Below, one piece after another: positions 34,101 to 46,100 of a DNA stretch of 64,000 nt (the stretch's first letter is position 1; every line of letters starts with the position of its first letter). The translations under genes were made by a program, and so were the position numbers. The notes below the pieces were generated by a model, which was given only the letters and a program-made list of their open reading frames with translations, ran no database searches and was not told the DNA's origin. The DNA is from Branchinecta lynchi (Eukaryota > Arthropoda > Branchiopoda > Anostraca > Branchinectidae): positions 4,941,572 through 5,005,571 of the forward strand of contig JAKZAP010000004.1 of NCBI GenBank assembly GCA_023053575.1, in the 5' to 3' direction.

Positions 34101-37100
34101 TCAGACGACCCACTTAAAATCCGGACCGGATCCGGTGACTTTGGGGGGGGGGAGCTGGAGGGAAAAACTGGAAATCTTGTGAAACGCTTAGAGTGGAGGG
34201 ATTGGGACGAAACTTGGTGGGAAGAACTTACTCAAGTCTTAGAGACATTGTTGACATAACCGGGCCGGATTGAGGCACTGTGGGGGGAGTTGGGGTGGAA
34301 TTCGGTGATTCGGCGGGTTTGGCACTAGGACGGTGAAATTTGGTAGGCATAGAGGGACTCGAACAGACTGCCTTGAGAATAGTTGTTTCCCCGATCCTAC
34401 CATCGTGGGGGGCGTGGAGGGATGGGGAATCCAAAATCTAGGCGCATGCCTAACTTTTGAACGGGTGATCGATTTGAATGAAACTTGGCAAGTGGAAAAA
34501 GCAATCATCTCAGATGTTCCACGCGAAGTCCGGACCGGATCCGATACTTGTGGGGGGAGTTGGAGAGGGCCACCGGAAATTTCGCGAAACGCTTAGAGTC
34601 GAGGGATCGGGGATAGAATTAGGTAGGAAAAACAAGCATAATCCCTGTAGACACATTCTTGACAGAACCAGATCTTACCGGGGCTCTTTGGGGGAAGTTG
34701 GAGGAGGTTTCCCGGAATTCCAGTAATCGCGAGTAATGACAACTCCAGATGTCCCCAGGACGATAAGACTTGGCGGGCATATCCCTGACCCAACCAAATA
34801 GACTTAAGAACCCGACATGATGCCCTAAGAAAACTTCCGTTCCTGGATCCGACCGTTTTTGAGGGAGCTAAGGGAATGGGAATCCGGAAATTACTGACTT
34901 CCCTAGGTTGCGAACAGGTTGTCCGATTCGAGTGAAACTTTATGGGTGATAAGATCTGATGACCTAGATATGCAAGACAGCTAGATATCCTATTTCTTGG
35001 TCCGAACCTAGGGAGGTGGAAGGTGGTATTTTGTGACATTCTCATCTACTTTCTTGCATCACGTACTCGTAACAAGTGCCATATGAGCTCGTAGCTCTTG
35101 TTGTTAGTTGCGTTTCTCCATATACTATGGTATCTGAACAACACAACCTAAAGTCGTTCTTGCAGTTATCGTGGTATTTGGTATTCAGGGACCACAGTCC
35201 CGACCATGGTAACTGACCGTCGTACTTGAAAAAGTCACCTCACTTTTTTGATCACCAACACAAGAGCCTAGGGTTTTGTGAAATGGTGGGACAGAAGTTT
35301 GGTACTAGTGATGTCAGAGGATATAAGTATTTCTTTTGGGGTGACTTCTAAAAGCGCAAATTCGGCAATACTCTTGATGCCGACGCAAAATATCCGGCCT
35401 CTCCGGGTATCTAGTGGAAGAAAGGCAGAAGGGGTGTCACAGCTGCTCCCGAAGATCGCGGTGATTGATTGACGCATGATTTGAGTTGAGTTTGAGTCGT
35501 ACGGATACGCTTACTCCTTGTTCCTGAGGATCGCTGGCGTTTTTTGTACTTAGTCAAATAGAGTACTGGTGTTTTTGCCAAACAACTGTAGTATCAGATA
35601 CCATGGTAACTGCAAAAACGACAAAATGCAGACCGTGGTATCTGATACAGTTATGATGGTCAGTAAAGCTCCGCTAGTTAATGCGCCGGGCGTTTTTGCG
35701 ACTTCGTCTAAAACTCGCTTCAGTTTACGGAGCTGTTTTGGCGCTCTGCAGTGCATTATGTCAAAAATATCAGAACATTTCTGGAAAATCCTGAAAAAGT
35801 TCAGAAATCCTGCTAAATCCTGGATTCTCAAAAATCCCGAAAAAAATCCTGCCGGGATCCAAAAATCCTGAATCTCAGGATCAGTCCTGGAAAGTGAAAA
35901 CACTGGCTCGGCTAGTTTTAGAAAGCATAGCGAATCTAGGACGGGGTGGAAAGCAAGCTCGGAAAGTTGTATAGCGGGTAGGTAGGTAGGTTTTTTATTT
36001 TTAACCAAAAACATTTAAAATAAAATAAAATAACACTACTAATATCCCATTGCAGCAAAAAGAAAGTCCTAAGGACTTGTGCTGCAATTTATTAATACTA
36101 CTTGTATCTAATAAATAAATAACTAAACATAACAACGTATTATCCACCTAGCCTATGACTTAAATAACAAACAATTAAACGTGAACACTACACGCAACAA
36201 GAATCCTTAATATTTACTCATTACCAGTTTCAGCCCCACCCGAATGGGTGGGGCTGAATGGCTGGGATGGCTTTCCATGAATTTTTGCTTGTGGAGGATT
36301 TTTGCTGTTTTCGAAAAGCGAAAATTCTGCACTTCCTTTATCAGTTTGAACAAATCTTGATCCACTCATTATTAAGTGGGACCGACAGTCCTGGCAGAAA
36401 CTCCAGTCCACGAGCACCCGAGGGGGGGGGGGGGATGAGATACGAGGTAACACGTGTCATGTTACCAACACGTGAATGTAATTTTTTTAATTTTCGCCAT
36501 TTTATCTTCAATTCAGTTCAGTTCTAATTTATTTCTGGCGAAACAGGTTCAACAAAATCCTCCAAAAAAGACAAAGGTGTAGAAAAAGGTGTAGATGGGA
36601 TAACAAAAATTTAATATTTATTGGAGTGCTTAATCTATACAATTGGGTATTTTACTTTTGTAAAGTCTTATACTTTGACCAAATTCCTTGTTTAACCATA
36701 TTCCGGACAAATTGCATGCAGAGCAAAAGAGCTAATGATATCGAGAGGGGAACCAAGACCATCTCGATCTGCAGTCCGATGCTCTAACGGTTGAGCTAAC
36801 CTTCTCTGTGTTCCGTTGGTACTTACCGACAGTGAACAGTCACAATACTCGACAGTAACAATTGACAGAAGGAGGGACGGGTGGACAAACTTGACAATGT
36901 CATAGATATCTCGTCACGGGCGTTTTGGGATCCCAAAAACCACTCATACGAAGTAACACGTCACATTTTACCAACACCTGAGTGTAGATTTTTTTTTTTT
37001 TTTTATGATGTTGTTAACCTGTAGCTTTTCATTGTGACTCAGCTGCTTTAGACAAATAAATATGATGTAAAAAAAAGCTCTTACGTTGCTTACTTCGCAA

Positions 37101-40100
37101 GAATTCAAGCTTCTTTACCCGTATATCTACCAAGTAACTAAAAATTTACAATAATCTAACCACAAGTTTTGGTACCAAAATGCTGAACGTAAAAGTAAGA
37201 AGAAATGTGACGCCTGATTTACAAAGAAGGACTGAACGAGCACATCGGAAATGCCTAGTTTAGTATTAATATTGTTCAAATAATGTATAAAGGCTTGCTC
37301 CTGTTTTATTTTGATATTGATAAACAAAATGAGTATGCATATCAATACCAAATTTTGGTAGCAGAAATCTTGATTAAAGCTTTAAGGTGCATTTTGAGAC
37401 CGCAAACATGTCGTCCATATTTATTTATTTAATTTATTCGAGATATTATTGTAGCCTATAGATATTTATTTGTTCTTAAGTAATTCCAAATCTGATAGCT
37501 AACTAGATCTTATTGGTTTTAGCCAGAACCCGTTCATCCTCAAGATCTCGTCGACAGGAGCAAGGCTCTTCAGCCGGGGAGTTCACTAAAGAGCAGCTGG
37601 AATCCGTTAGAAAGTAAGCATTTCAGAAATCAAAAATTTGCCTCTTTAGTTCTTCAGTTAGTTTTGAATGTGCGAGCTGACAAAATGTCCGACATTTGAT
37701 GAAAAATCTCGATTGATCACTAAACAGTGCGATCTTTAAAGTTTAACTGAAAAGGGATGGGATATGACAATCTAGTTACCCATTACTCATTCACTTAAAT
37801 TACTTCGTCGTTACTTCGTTGTTCCGCTATTCACGAATAATGGATTTTTGGATAGTGCAATTTCCTTGTGATTTGTGGTACTGTATGCACTTGTGGTACT
37901 GTATGCACTTGTATTTTTTCCTGTTTGCCTTACGAGAAAGATTTATGATTTTTTTTTTTTCAGGCATTAAAGCACAATGGACACTTCTAATGCTTTGCTT
38001 TGTATTAAATGCTTCACAAATAAACATTTCCAACTTCCTTTAGAAGGCGCTACGAAAATCGGCCGTTTTCTTGTTATCCCTTGTCTTTATCTCTTTGGCA
38101 TTTCGGCGATCCAAATCTTAGGAGCTGGGATATCGTGGCAGGAAATTCAAAAACTCTCAGCAATGCTTCATATAAAAGGATATATTTGAGATGTCACCAA
38201 AGTCAAGCCGCAGATGCAGTTTACCTGATTGTTCTAGTGTTTCAGCAGAAGTTCCATGGCTTAAAGTGCCTATTAAGAGTTTTTCTTTGTGGAATAGTGT
38301 TGTGAAGCTTGATTAGCTTGCTTTATAAAATGTACCAGAATAATAAGCTTATAAAGCAATAAGCTTATAAAAAATAACATAGCTACACAAATCATTCAAA
38401 AACAAATAACCTATTCAAATCTTAATTATACAAGCTGATTATGCATAAAATAAAAGTCTACTAAGTATTATAAGAAATATCACTTTTATCTTTGTCCAAA
38501 TTAGTGAACTGAGCATGTACTGGCCCAAATAATTACGCTTTGAAATATCACAGAGAGGAAACTGTTGAAAAAGCTGCTGATCTAGGGGGTAAGCATTGTT
38601 CCTAGGTTGTTACAGAGTGGGATTCGGGTAGTTTGATGTGCCCATTGAACTTTAAGCAATCTTCACCAATCTCACCACTGCCCACTGAAAAGCCGCGTTT
38701 GTTTTGAGATTAAAATTTCCCGCGTCATAGTAGAATTTACGGACGGCCGCAGATTTTCTGAACGTCATAACTAGAGCAGATAGTGGGGAAAAAAAAAAAT
38801 CCCTTTGCAGAATCCAAATAATTCATAGTATTCATTTAAATGACATACACATAAGTCTGCTTTTCAGTTAAACTTTAAAGGACCCGTCGCACCTATTATG
38901 TCAATGAAACCTACTTCCAAACTGCAGTCATTCATTCTTAATCCCGCAGACCCAAATTTCAAAAGCTCTCAGAAACAGCGTATCGGCGTTTGTCGCGTCA
39001 CCACGGTTTGATCCGTTTGTTTGATTAATGTTTTGTTGACTTTAGTTGTTGTTTTACGTCTTTTTCCGTTTTTTCTTTTTCCGTCTTCAAGTTTATACTC
39101 CACTATTAATCTTTTTGATGTAAGTGGGTAATAAATAAATAGATATATATGTTACCTTTCAGATCCGCTAATGACACCTCACTAATCCTTTAACTTGCCA
39201 CGATTCACTATTTTCCATGTGAGTTATGCTCCCGACTAGTGTTCGTGTATCACGCTGTTGATGTGTAAAACCCGTTGTATGAATGTTGCCAATTTTTTGC
39301 TGGAAGTCAATGAGTCTGAGAAAAGGCTTAAAACAGCCAAAGTGGTCGATTAATTGTTTGTAGCAGAGCTTAGCTGTACAGTTTTCAGATAGTCTGGAAT
39401 ATTGGAACATAGGCTAAACAGTAAATAGTGCGAGGTGTGCTTTAACAGACATTTAGTGACCATCTCGAGATTTTCATTAAATTCTGGCCACATTTTGTCA
39501 GCTCTCACATTCAAATCTCCTGGAGATTCAAACCTTCAGATCAGAGACTATTTTTTTGGGATCCCAAAACTTAAGTGTAGCGATACCTGATGACATCGCA
39601 AAAGTTGTCCGTCCTTCAGTCTGTCCGTCCGTCAGTCTGTAAGCGCGATAACTCTCGAAGGGAATAAGATATTTTGATGAACGTGTGAGGACTGTTTGGG
39701 TCAAGGGTAAGGTTGAGTTCGTAGATGGGCTCTGTAGTCCTATATTTGGGCGTGGGGGAGGGGGTTCAAATTAAGGGACAAACAAAATATTTTTAAACAG
39801 CTAATTTGATAGTCGATTATGGGATAAGAAGACATGTTGAGCACGATGGTGAAAATGATTTTCTCGTCGGACAAGTAGTTCGTCCGGAATCCGGCAAAAC
39901 CGGAAAATTTGTGAAAAGTAAAAGTTTCATTTGAAGTTGATTAAATGTTTGGTGTGGGGGTAAGAAGACATGCTGAGCACGATGGTGAAAACCATTTTCT
40001 CACTGGACGAGTAGTTCGTCCGGAATCCGGCAAAAAACGAAAAGTTGGTTAAAAGTAAAAGTTTCATTTGAAGTTGATTAAATGTTTGATTTAGGGGTTA

Positions 40101-43100
40101 GAAGACATGCTGAGCATGATGGTGAAAATCATTTTCTCGCTGGACAAGCAGTTCGTCCGGAATCCGGCCAAAACCGGAAAGTTGGTTCGAAGTAACAGTT
40201 CAAGTCAAAGTTTTATTTAGAGTTGATTAGATGTTGTTTATAGGGATAAGGAGATACGCCGGTTTCGTTTCTGAATTTTCTTTTTTTGCTGGACTAGTAG
40301 TTCGCTCTGGATTCGGGCGAAACCGCAAATTTGGCAGTAGTAAAGAAGGATGTTTCGGTCTGTATCGTCAAGATAGATATGGCTTATAGAGGTACAGATA
40401 GATAGGTAGATAGAATATCTGAACTCGGTTTTCTCTGATGATTAGCCTGGCGAAGACAAGACCTAATTGTCTGGATCAAATCTTAGATTTTTGGGATCCC
40501 ATCGACACCTTTGGTCTTGTTATCATATGCTTGTAAGCAAAAACCGCTCTCTATTTCGTTTTCCATGCAAGCTTTCCTCCCACCAAAGTATCGTAAAGAC
40601 TGCGCATCAACTGCGCTAACAATAACTTGCTTCAGGTTGTTAAAGGATATGTCTTACCTATAATAATAACGCAACTTACTTCCACAATTGCTCCATATAT
40701 TTCTAAACCCGGACACCTCAATTTCGCACGGTACATTCTAACCCCTTAAACAGAACCACGCTGGTTTTCTCGCTTACCGTGTTTTGCTAGCTTCGATGTG
40801 TATCACGCTGTCGACCGTTGTCTGCGTTTTTCCGTTAGAATAACCGGTTATGTAAATTGTTTCCCTGTTTGGGTAAATAACCGTGGGTTATTTACTGAAA
40901 CTGCACAGCCTAGTTTTTAAGTATTGAAATATTTGAGAAAACTGCAAGTTGAAGAGTAAATAGTGCGAGGGGTCCTTTAATAGCAGAGTCTCTAACTACG
41001 TTCCTCAACTCCTGTCACTTCGTTCCGTTATCCTGCGACAGCGGGATTTCCTAATTCCTTCAATAAATAATCCTTAAATAACCAGTGAATAGTAAGTAAT
41101 GGCATCTGGGGATTTTAGAAAGCTTCTTGTGAACTCTGCATTCTTATGAATATTTTGAATATCCTCTTTCTTTTTTGTTATCGTTTGAAATTACTTGGTA
41201 TTTAGGATGAGTATCTTTGACGGCTAAAATTGTGTCTAGTCTTGACGGGTATGAAACAAAAGTCAAAGGTTAGATTAGCGTTAGGAGGTCTAGCGGTTCC
41301 GGGTTTTGATACGGACTTTAACATCTTATCTTTCCTTTAAGGGTTAAGTCGTGCAAGAACTACTATGAAATCTTGGGTGTTAAGAAAGATGCGGGTGACT
41401 CAGACTTGAAGAAAGCATATAGGAAAATGGCCCTGCAGTTTCATCCTGATAAGAATAAGACGCCAGGTGCAGCCGAGGCCTTCAAAGGTGAGTTATTAGT
41501 TGCGTTTTGATCTCAATTCTCCTCGCGATTCTCCCCTCAGTTCTCCTATCTCGCGTTTTATAAGTCTTGTATTAAAATAATCAGTTTGTAAATAAGGTTG
41601 TCAGTATATTCAAGTTTAATGAGGGTTGTAAGTTCAAGTTTATTGAGGGTCAGTGTAAATATTAAAGGACCTGTCTTACCTATACTAACTAACGCAACCT
41701 ACTTCCGTGATCACTCGAATATTTCTAAACCCGGTGACCCCGATTTCGTACGGCACATTCGAACCCCTCTAATAAAACCACGCTGATTTTCGCACTTGCC
41801 GTCTTTTGCTACCTTCGATGTGTATCACTCTGTCGTCGGTCGTCTGCGAGAAGTTTTTCCATCAGAAAAACGGTTATGTAAACTGTTTTCCTGTTTTCGC
41901 TACAAGACAACGGGTCTCGGAAAAGACTTAAAACAGCCAAAAACCGTGGGTTATTTGTTGAAAGCACAGCCTAGTTTTAAAATATACAAATATATATGAA
42001 GAGTAAATAGTGCGAGGGGGCCTTTAAGTAGTTTCGGGAATTTTTTAAATATGTAAAATGTAAATAGGTGTCCGTGCTTGAGTTTAACATGGGATCATGA
42101 GTTGAGTTCGTATCCAGACTTTTTAGCGAATATTGAAAATAAAGTAGTGTTAGACTGTCAAGTTTATATGACAATAAGTATTGAGATGCAGCCAATTCTC
42201 CTTTTTTGCATTTTTGGGATCCCAAAACGTAAGTGGAGGGATACCTATGACATCGCAAAAGTTGTCCGTCTGTCCGCACGATAACTCTCGAAGGGATTGA
42301 GATATTTTGACGAAACTTGGTGGGAGGATCCTTTGGGTCAAAGTACAGGCCAAGTTCGAAGATGGGCTCTGTAGCCCTATATTTTAGGGTGGGGGAGGGG
42401 CCGGATAATGGGGGCGCCCATGTGTCACGGCGGAGAAAATGGCATGTGTCACTGCAGCAACTGAAAGATCGACTCCTTGCTCCGCACACCTCTATGAATT
42501 TGGAAGAATTTATCATTTGATCTGTTTACATTTTAATTTCCTACTGTGTGTTTTAGTTTAGTTTTGTGTGTGTGTATAGATACAAAAATTCAGTCGCTGA
42601 AATTTCTAGAAACGGCAATAATAACAAGAATATTAACGATCGTAACCAATAATAAGTCGCTGGAACGCTACCCGAGGAAAAATTGTAGCCTGCGTAGTTG
42701 TAGGCTATGCTGGTTGTACGAAAAAGTTGCATCTAGTGATATTTTATAGTAAAGAGTACTATCATTTAATGTGCCTCAGACTGGACCAATCTTAAGTAGT
42801 AGTATCCAGTAGCATCCTGTCTTGCTTAAGGAGCATCCAGTCTTGCTAATAGTAGCATGCAGTAGAATGTAGTAACACGGTAGCCTTGAAGTAGAAGCAT
42901 GTAGTAGCATGAGTTAGTACTCCTTGCTACATTTTCGTACAACTTCATACTACTATTCTGAGATAAATTTTCCATCGGGCATCTATCGATATGGGCATGT
43001 GGTTTAAATTTTTTTGCACGGACTGTCATCATATCTGAACAAACGAACATCAGGCTTACGACCTTAACAGCCTGTACTAGAATTTCCTCATTTTTTTTTT

Positions 43101-46100
43101 TTTTTTTTGTCTGACAAAATAGATTGGTACAAAATTTATTGCTTGTATCATCATCATCATGGCGTTGAGTTGAACGAACAGAACATCAGGCTTACGACCT
43201 TTACACCATGTACTAGGAGCTCCTCATTTTTTGTTTGATTTTTTTTGTCTGACAAAACAGATTTGTTGCAAAATTTGATTGCTTGTATCATCATAAGGAT
43301 TGAATGGCACTGAGTTCCACTTCGTGTAGACCTCTTCTTGCCTTCTCGGTTGATCGTTGGGGTTACTTTCGGTCAGAATTTTTGTTTAGTAGACTCCATT
43401 CTCCACTAGCATCCCAATCAGAATCTTGAACACTTTATATTCTGTTTCGGCAGGGGGTTTGGCTTTGAAGATGTCTTGAAATTGGTTCGGGAAGTTTAGC
43501 TCGTCTCACAGGCTTTTTAGTTGTCGACTTCTTCTTTGGAGGATGCGGACTTCAGAAGTGTTGGGGTGTTTCTTCTTCTGTATGGCACATGCGGCAGTTT
43601 GGGGATTGGGTTGCGCCTAATTCGGATAGGGTTTTGTTAAAAAGGACGGTTTGGGACTTCTGCTTGTAGAATGGTGAGCAGCCAGGTCGGAGGTTGGTTG
43701 TTGAGACCCCCTACATTTGAATGTCTCGCTGAACTTCAGTGCGAGCCACACAAACCGTTTTGATCCCAGAAAAGACTTGCGGGCCACACAATTTGAGATG
43801 AGCTTTAAACGGATGACTGCTGAGATACTGTAATCTACTTACCCGTCACATATTCTTCTAAGTTGGGGGCGTTTTCGCATCGGTGGCTCTGGTCCCGTCG
43901 AGCTCAACGTACATTTTCGCGTAGATTCCGTCGATCTTTATCATTTTAGCGTGTACGGATGAACAGGTGAACGGGCTAGCCAGCTCGATAGACGTTTCCC
44001 GTTCAGCGTCGCTCCAAGGTCAGCGTTGAGCTGAACGATAGGAAAAAGGTCAGCACAGATTGAAGACAGACAAAAGGTCGATGTTCCACTAATGTGCTCC
44101 TATCCAGCTGAATGGGCATTTTTGCGTGGACGGAACCCGTCTTCCCCAGCTGTTCATCGCCTGATCGATTGTCTCATTTTCGCGTGGACGAGGTCAGCCA
44201 TTCAGTTCTACAGCCATCGACGTGATAACGTCCCCCTAGCCTAGACCCGATCGAAATGCGATTCTTCGTTAATCCTATATGCATGAATAGTCGATTTTCA
44301 AATTGTGGATTTTCCATTTCGGATTTGTCGTACCTCTATGTGATTATAACTTTATCCTCGGAATAGTTGGCAACAACAACGGCAAGTAATTCCCAGGAAA
44401 ATAAGTAAAAATTGGCGTATTGTTGGTCTGATATTTGCAGCGTCTAATATCGACAGCGTCTGATTTTAATTCCTTAGCCATGAAACTAGACCTGGATCAG
44501 CCTGGATTAGGCCAGAGAAACCACGTTTGTTCTCGTGTCTCAATAGTTGTGTTTTGCGAATACCATGGTATCTGTTACACGGTAACTGGATCTGCAATTA
44601 GTCATTTTGCAGTTATCGTGAACCTTGAAAAAAAGGTTGCTCTGCAAAAACGCTGCCGGAATTGAAATCAAAAGTCATCCCAAAGGAAAAACTGATATCC
44701 AGTCACATCACTAAGCCAAACTTCTTTCCCACCAATTTGAAAAGCAGAACTGAATATCTTAATATCACATACCACGATGACGGGCCAGGTACCACGATAA
44801 CTGCGAAAACGACTTTAGACCGTGGCATCGATACCATGGTATCTGCAAAAAAGCAACTAATTTGTTGGTCCAATTGTGGAGCCGGTCTTGTCTACTAAAG
44901 CCTATAGTTGAAAAATTGAAAACTCCTCAAGATTCATTTAGTGTTTCGAAGAATGTATACAAAAGACGCTTGCTTTTCAGTTAAACTTTTAGTATATGTC
45001 TTGACATGTTTTTTTGTGCAACGTGAAAATTAACTGAGCAGTTGATAAAACACCGGATCACCCGCTTCTATTTTCAGCTATTGGCAACGCCTTTGCTACC
45101 TTGAGTGACCCCGAGAAACGGAAGCGCTATGATCTCTACGGTACGGACGAAGACCAAATGGACAGAAGAACAAGCCATCATCGGCAGTCCAACTCCGGCT
45201 ACGGTCAAAGCAATGGCGGTTTTGAAGGTAGACCTTTTACGTTATTCGTTACATGTCATCTTCTTCTGTTCTTCCTGTTCCGGTTAAGCATTGTCCTAAT
45301 AGGTGTTGTAAGGTGTATTACCGCGTATAAGGCTTATTACAGATTCCTCTTTTCCTCGGGGCGCGCTGTAATAAGGCGAATAGGGAAAATAGAGCTCGGC
45401 TCTATTCTTCCTTATGCAGAGCCAATCAGATCGCTTGGTTGGTTTCGCCAGCGGGCCGAGGAGGGGTGCGGCGTCGTCAGGGTTGCCAAAGAAAGCACAA
45501 CAGTTTATGTTCTACTTTGTCGGAAGCTAAAAAAAACAACTTTTCTTAAAAAAAAAAACGCGTTTTCGTTCTATTACGACTGCTTTTCATCAGTTCGAGG
45601 ATCAATGCTGTCCATCCCTTATTTTAATAGCTTGTTTACAGTATAATTTGCGTTATATTGTACTCGTATACTTCAAGTAGTACTAAGAACCTTTTCGAAT
45701 ATTTTTAGAGCTCGAAAAATTCTATTACCTAGGCAACACCGAACGCCGCATTGATAAGAATCTCTTGAGTTGTATTTGAACAGGCGTGTGTATTAAGAAG
45801 TAAACACCGCGTATAGCGCTATTCACGTTATTACACCTATTAGGACAATGCTTTAATGACAGAATTATCAGCGAGTGGGTGAAGAGTCGTAGCCCAGAAA
45901 GTAAGGTATGATATTTTTTAAGGAATTGAAGTGATATTTAGAATCTCCTTGCTAGTTTTCTTTTGTTGTAAAGGAAGGAGATTTCAAATCTGGAGTGTTT
46001 TTTTTGTTTTGTTTTTTTTTGTTCATTGAAGTAACTTTTTGCCACTGTAAGAGAGATTCTCTAAGGACGGTAGAGCATCTTGAAACAGGTAGTGCGTGAG

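Noticed and set aside
40425..40475. CTGATGA followed by ...GACC and GAA in family B right ends (also near 50674), as a hammerhead core
   Set aside because: No stem II hairpin forms between the two words, GAAA is not conserved, and no flanking stem I pairing is visible.
45228..45646. Continuation of the exon 5 open frame as a longer protein
   Set aside because: There is a GT donor at the homologous end of the exon, exon 6 joins in phase with conserved [12 protein letters not shown], and the extension runs through a MITE.
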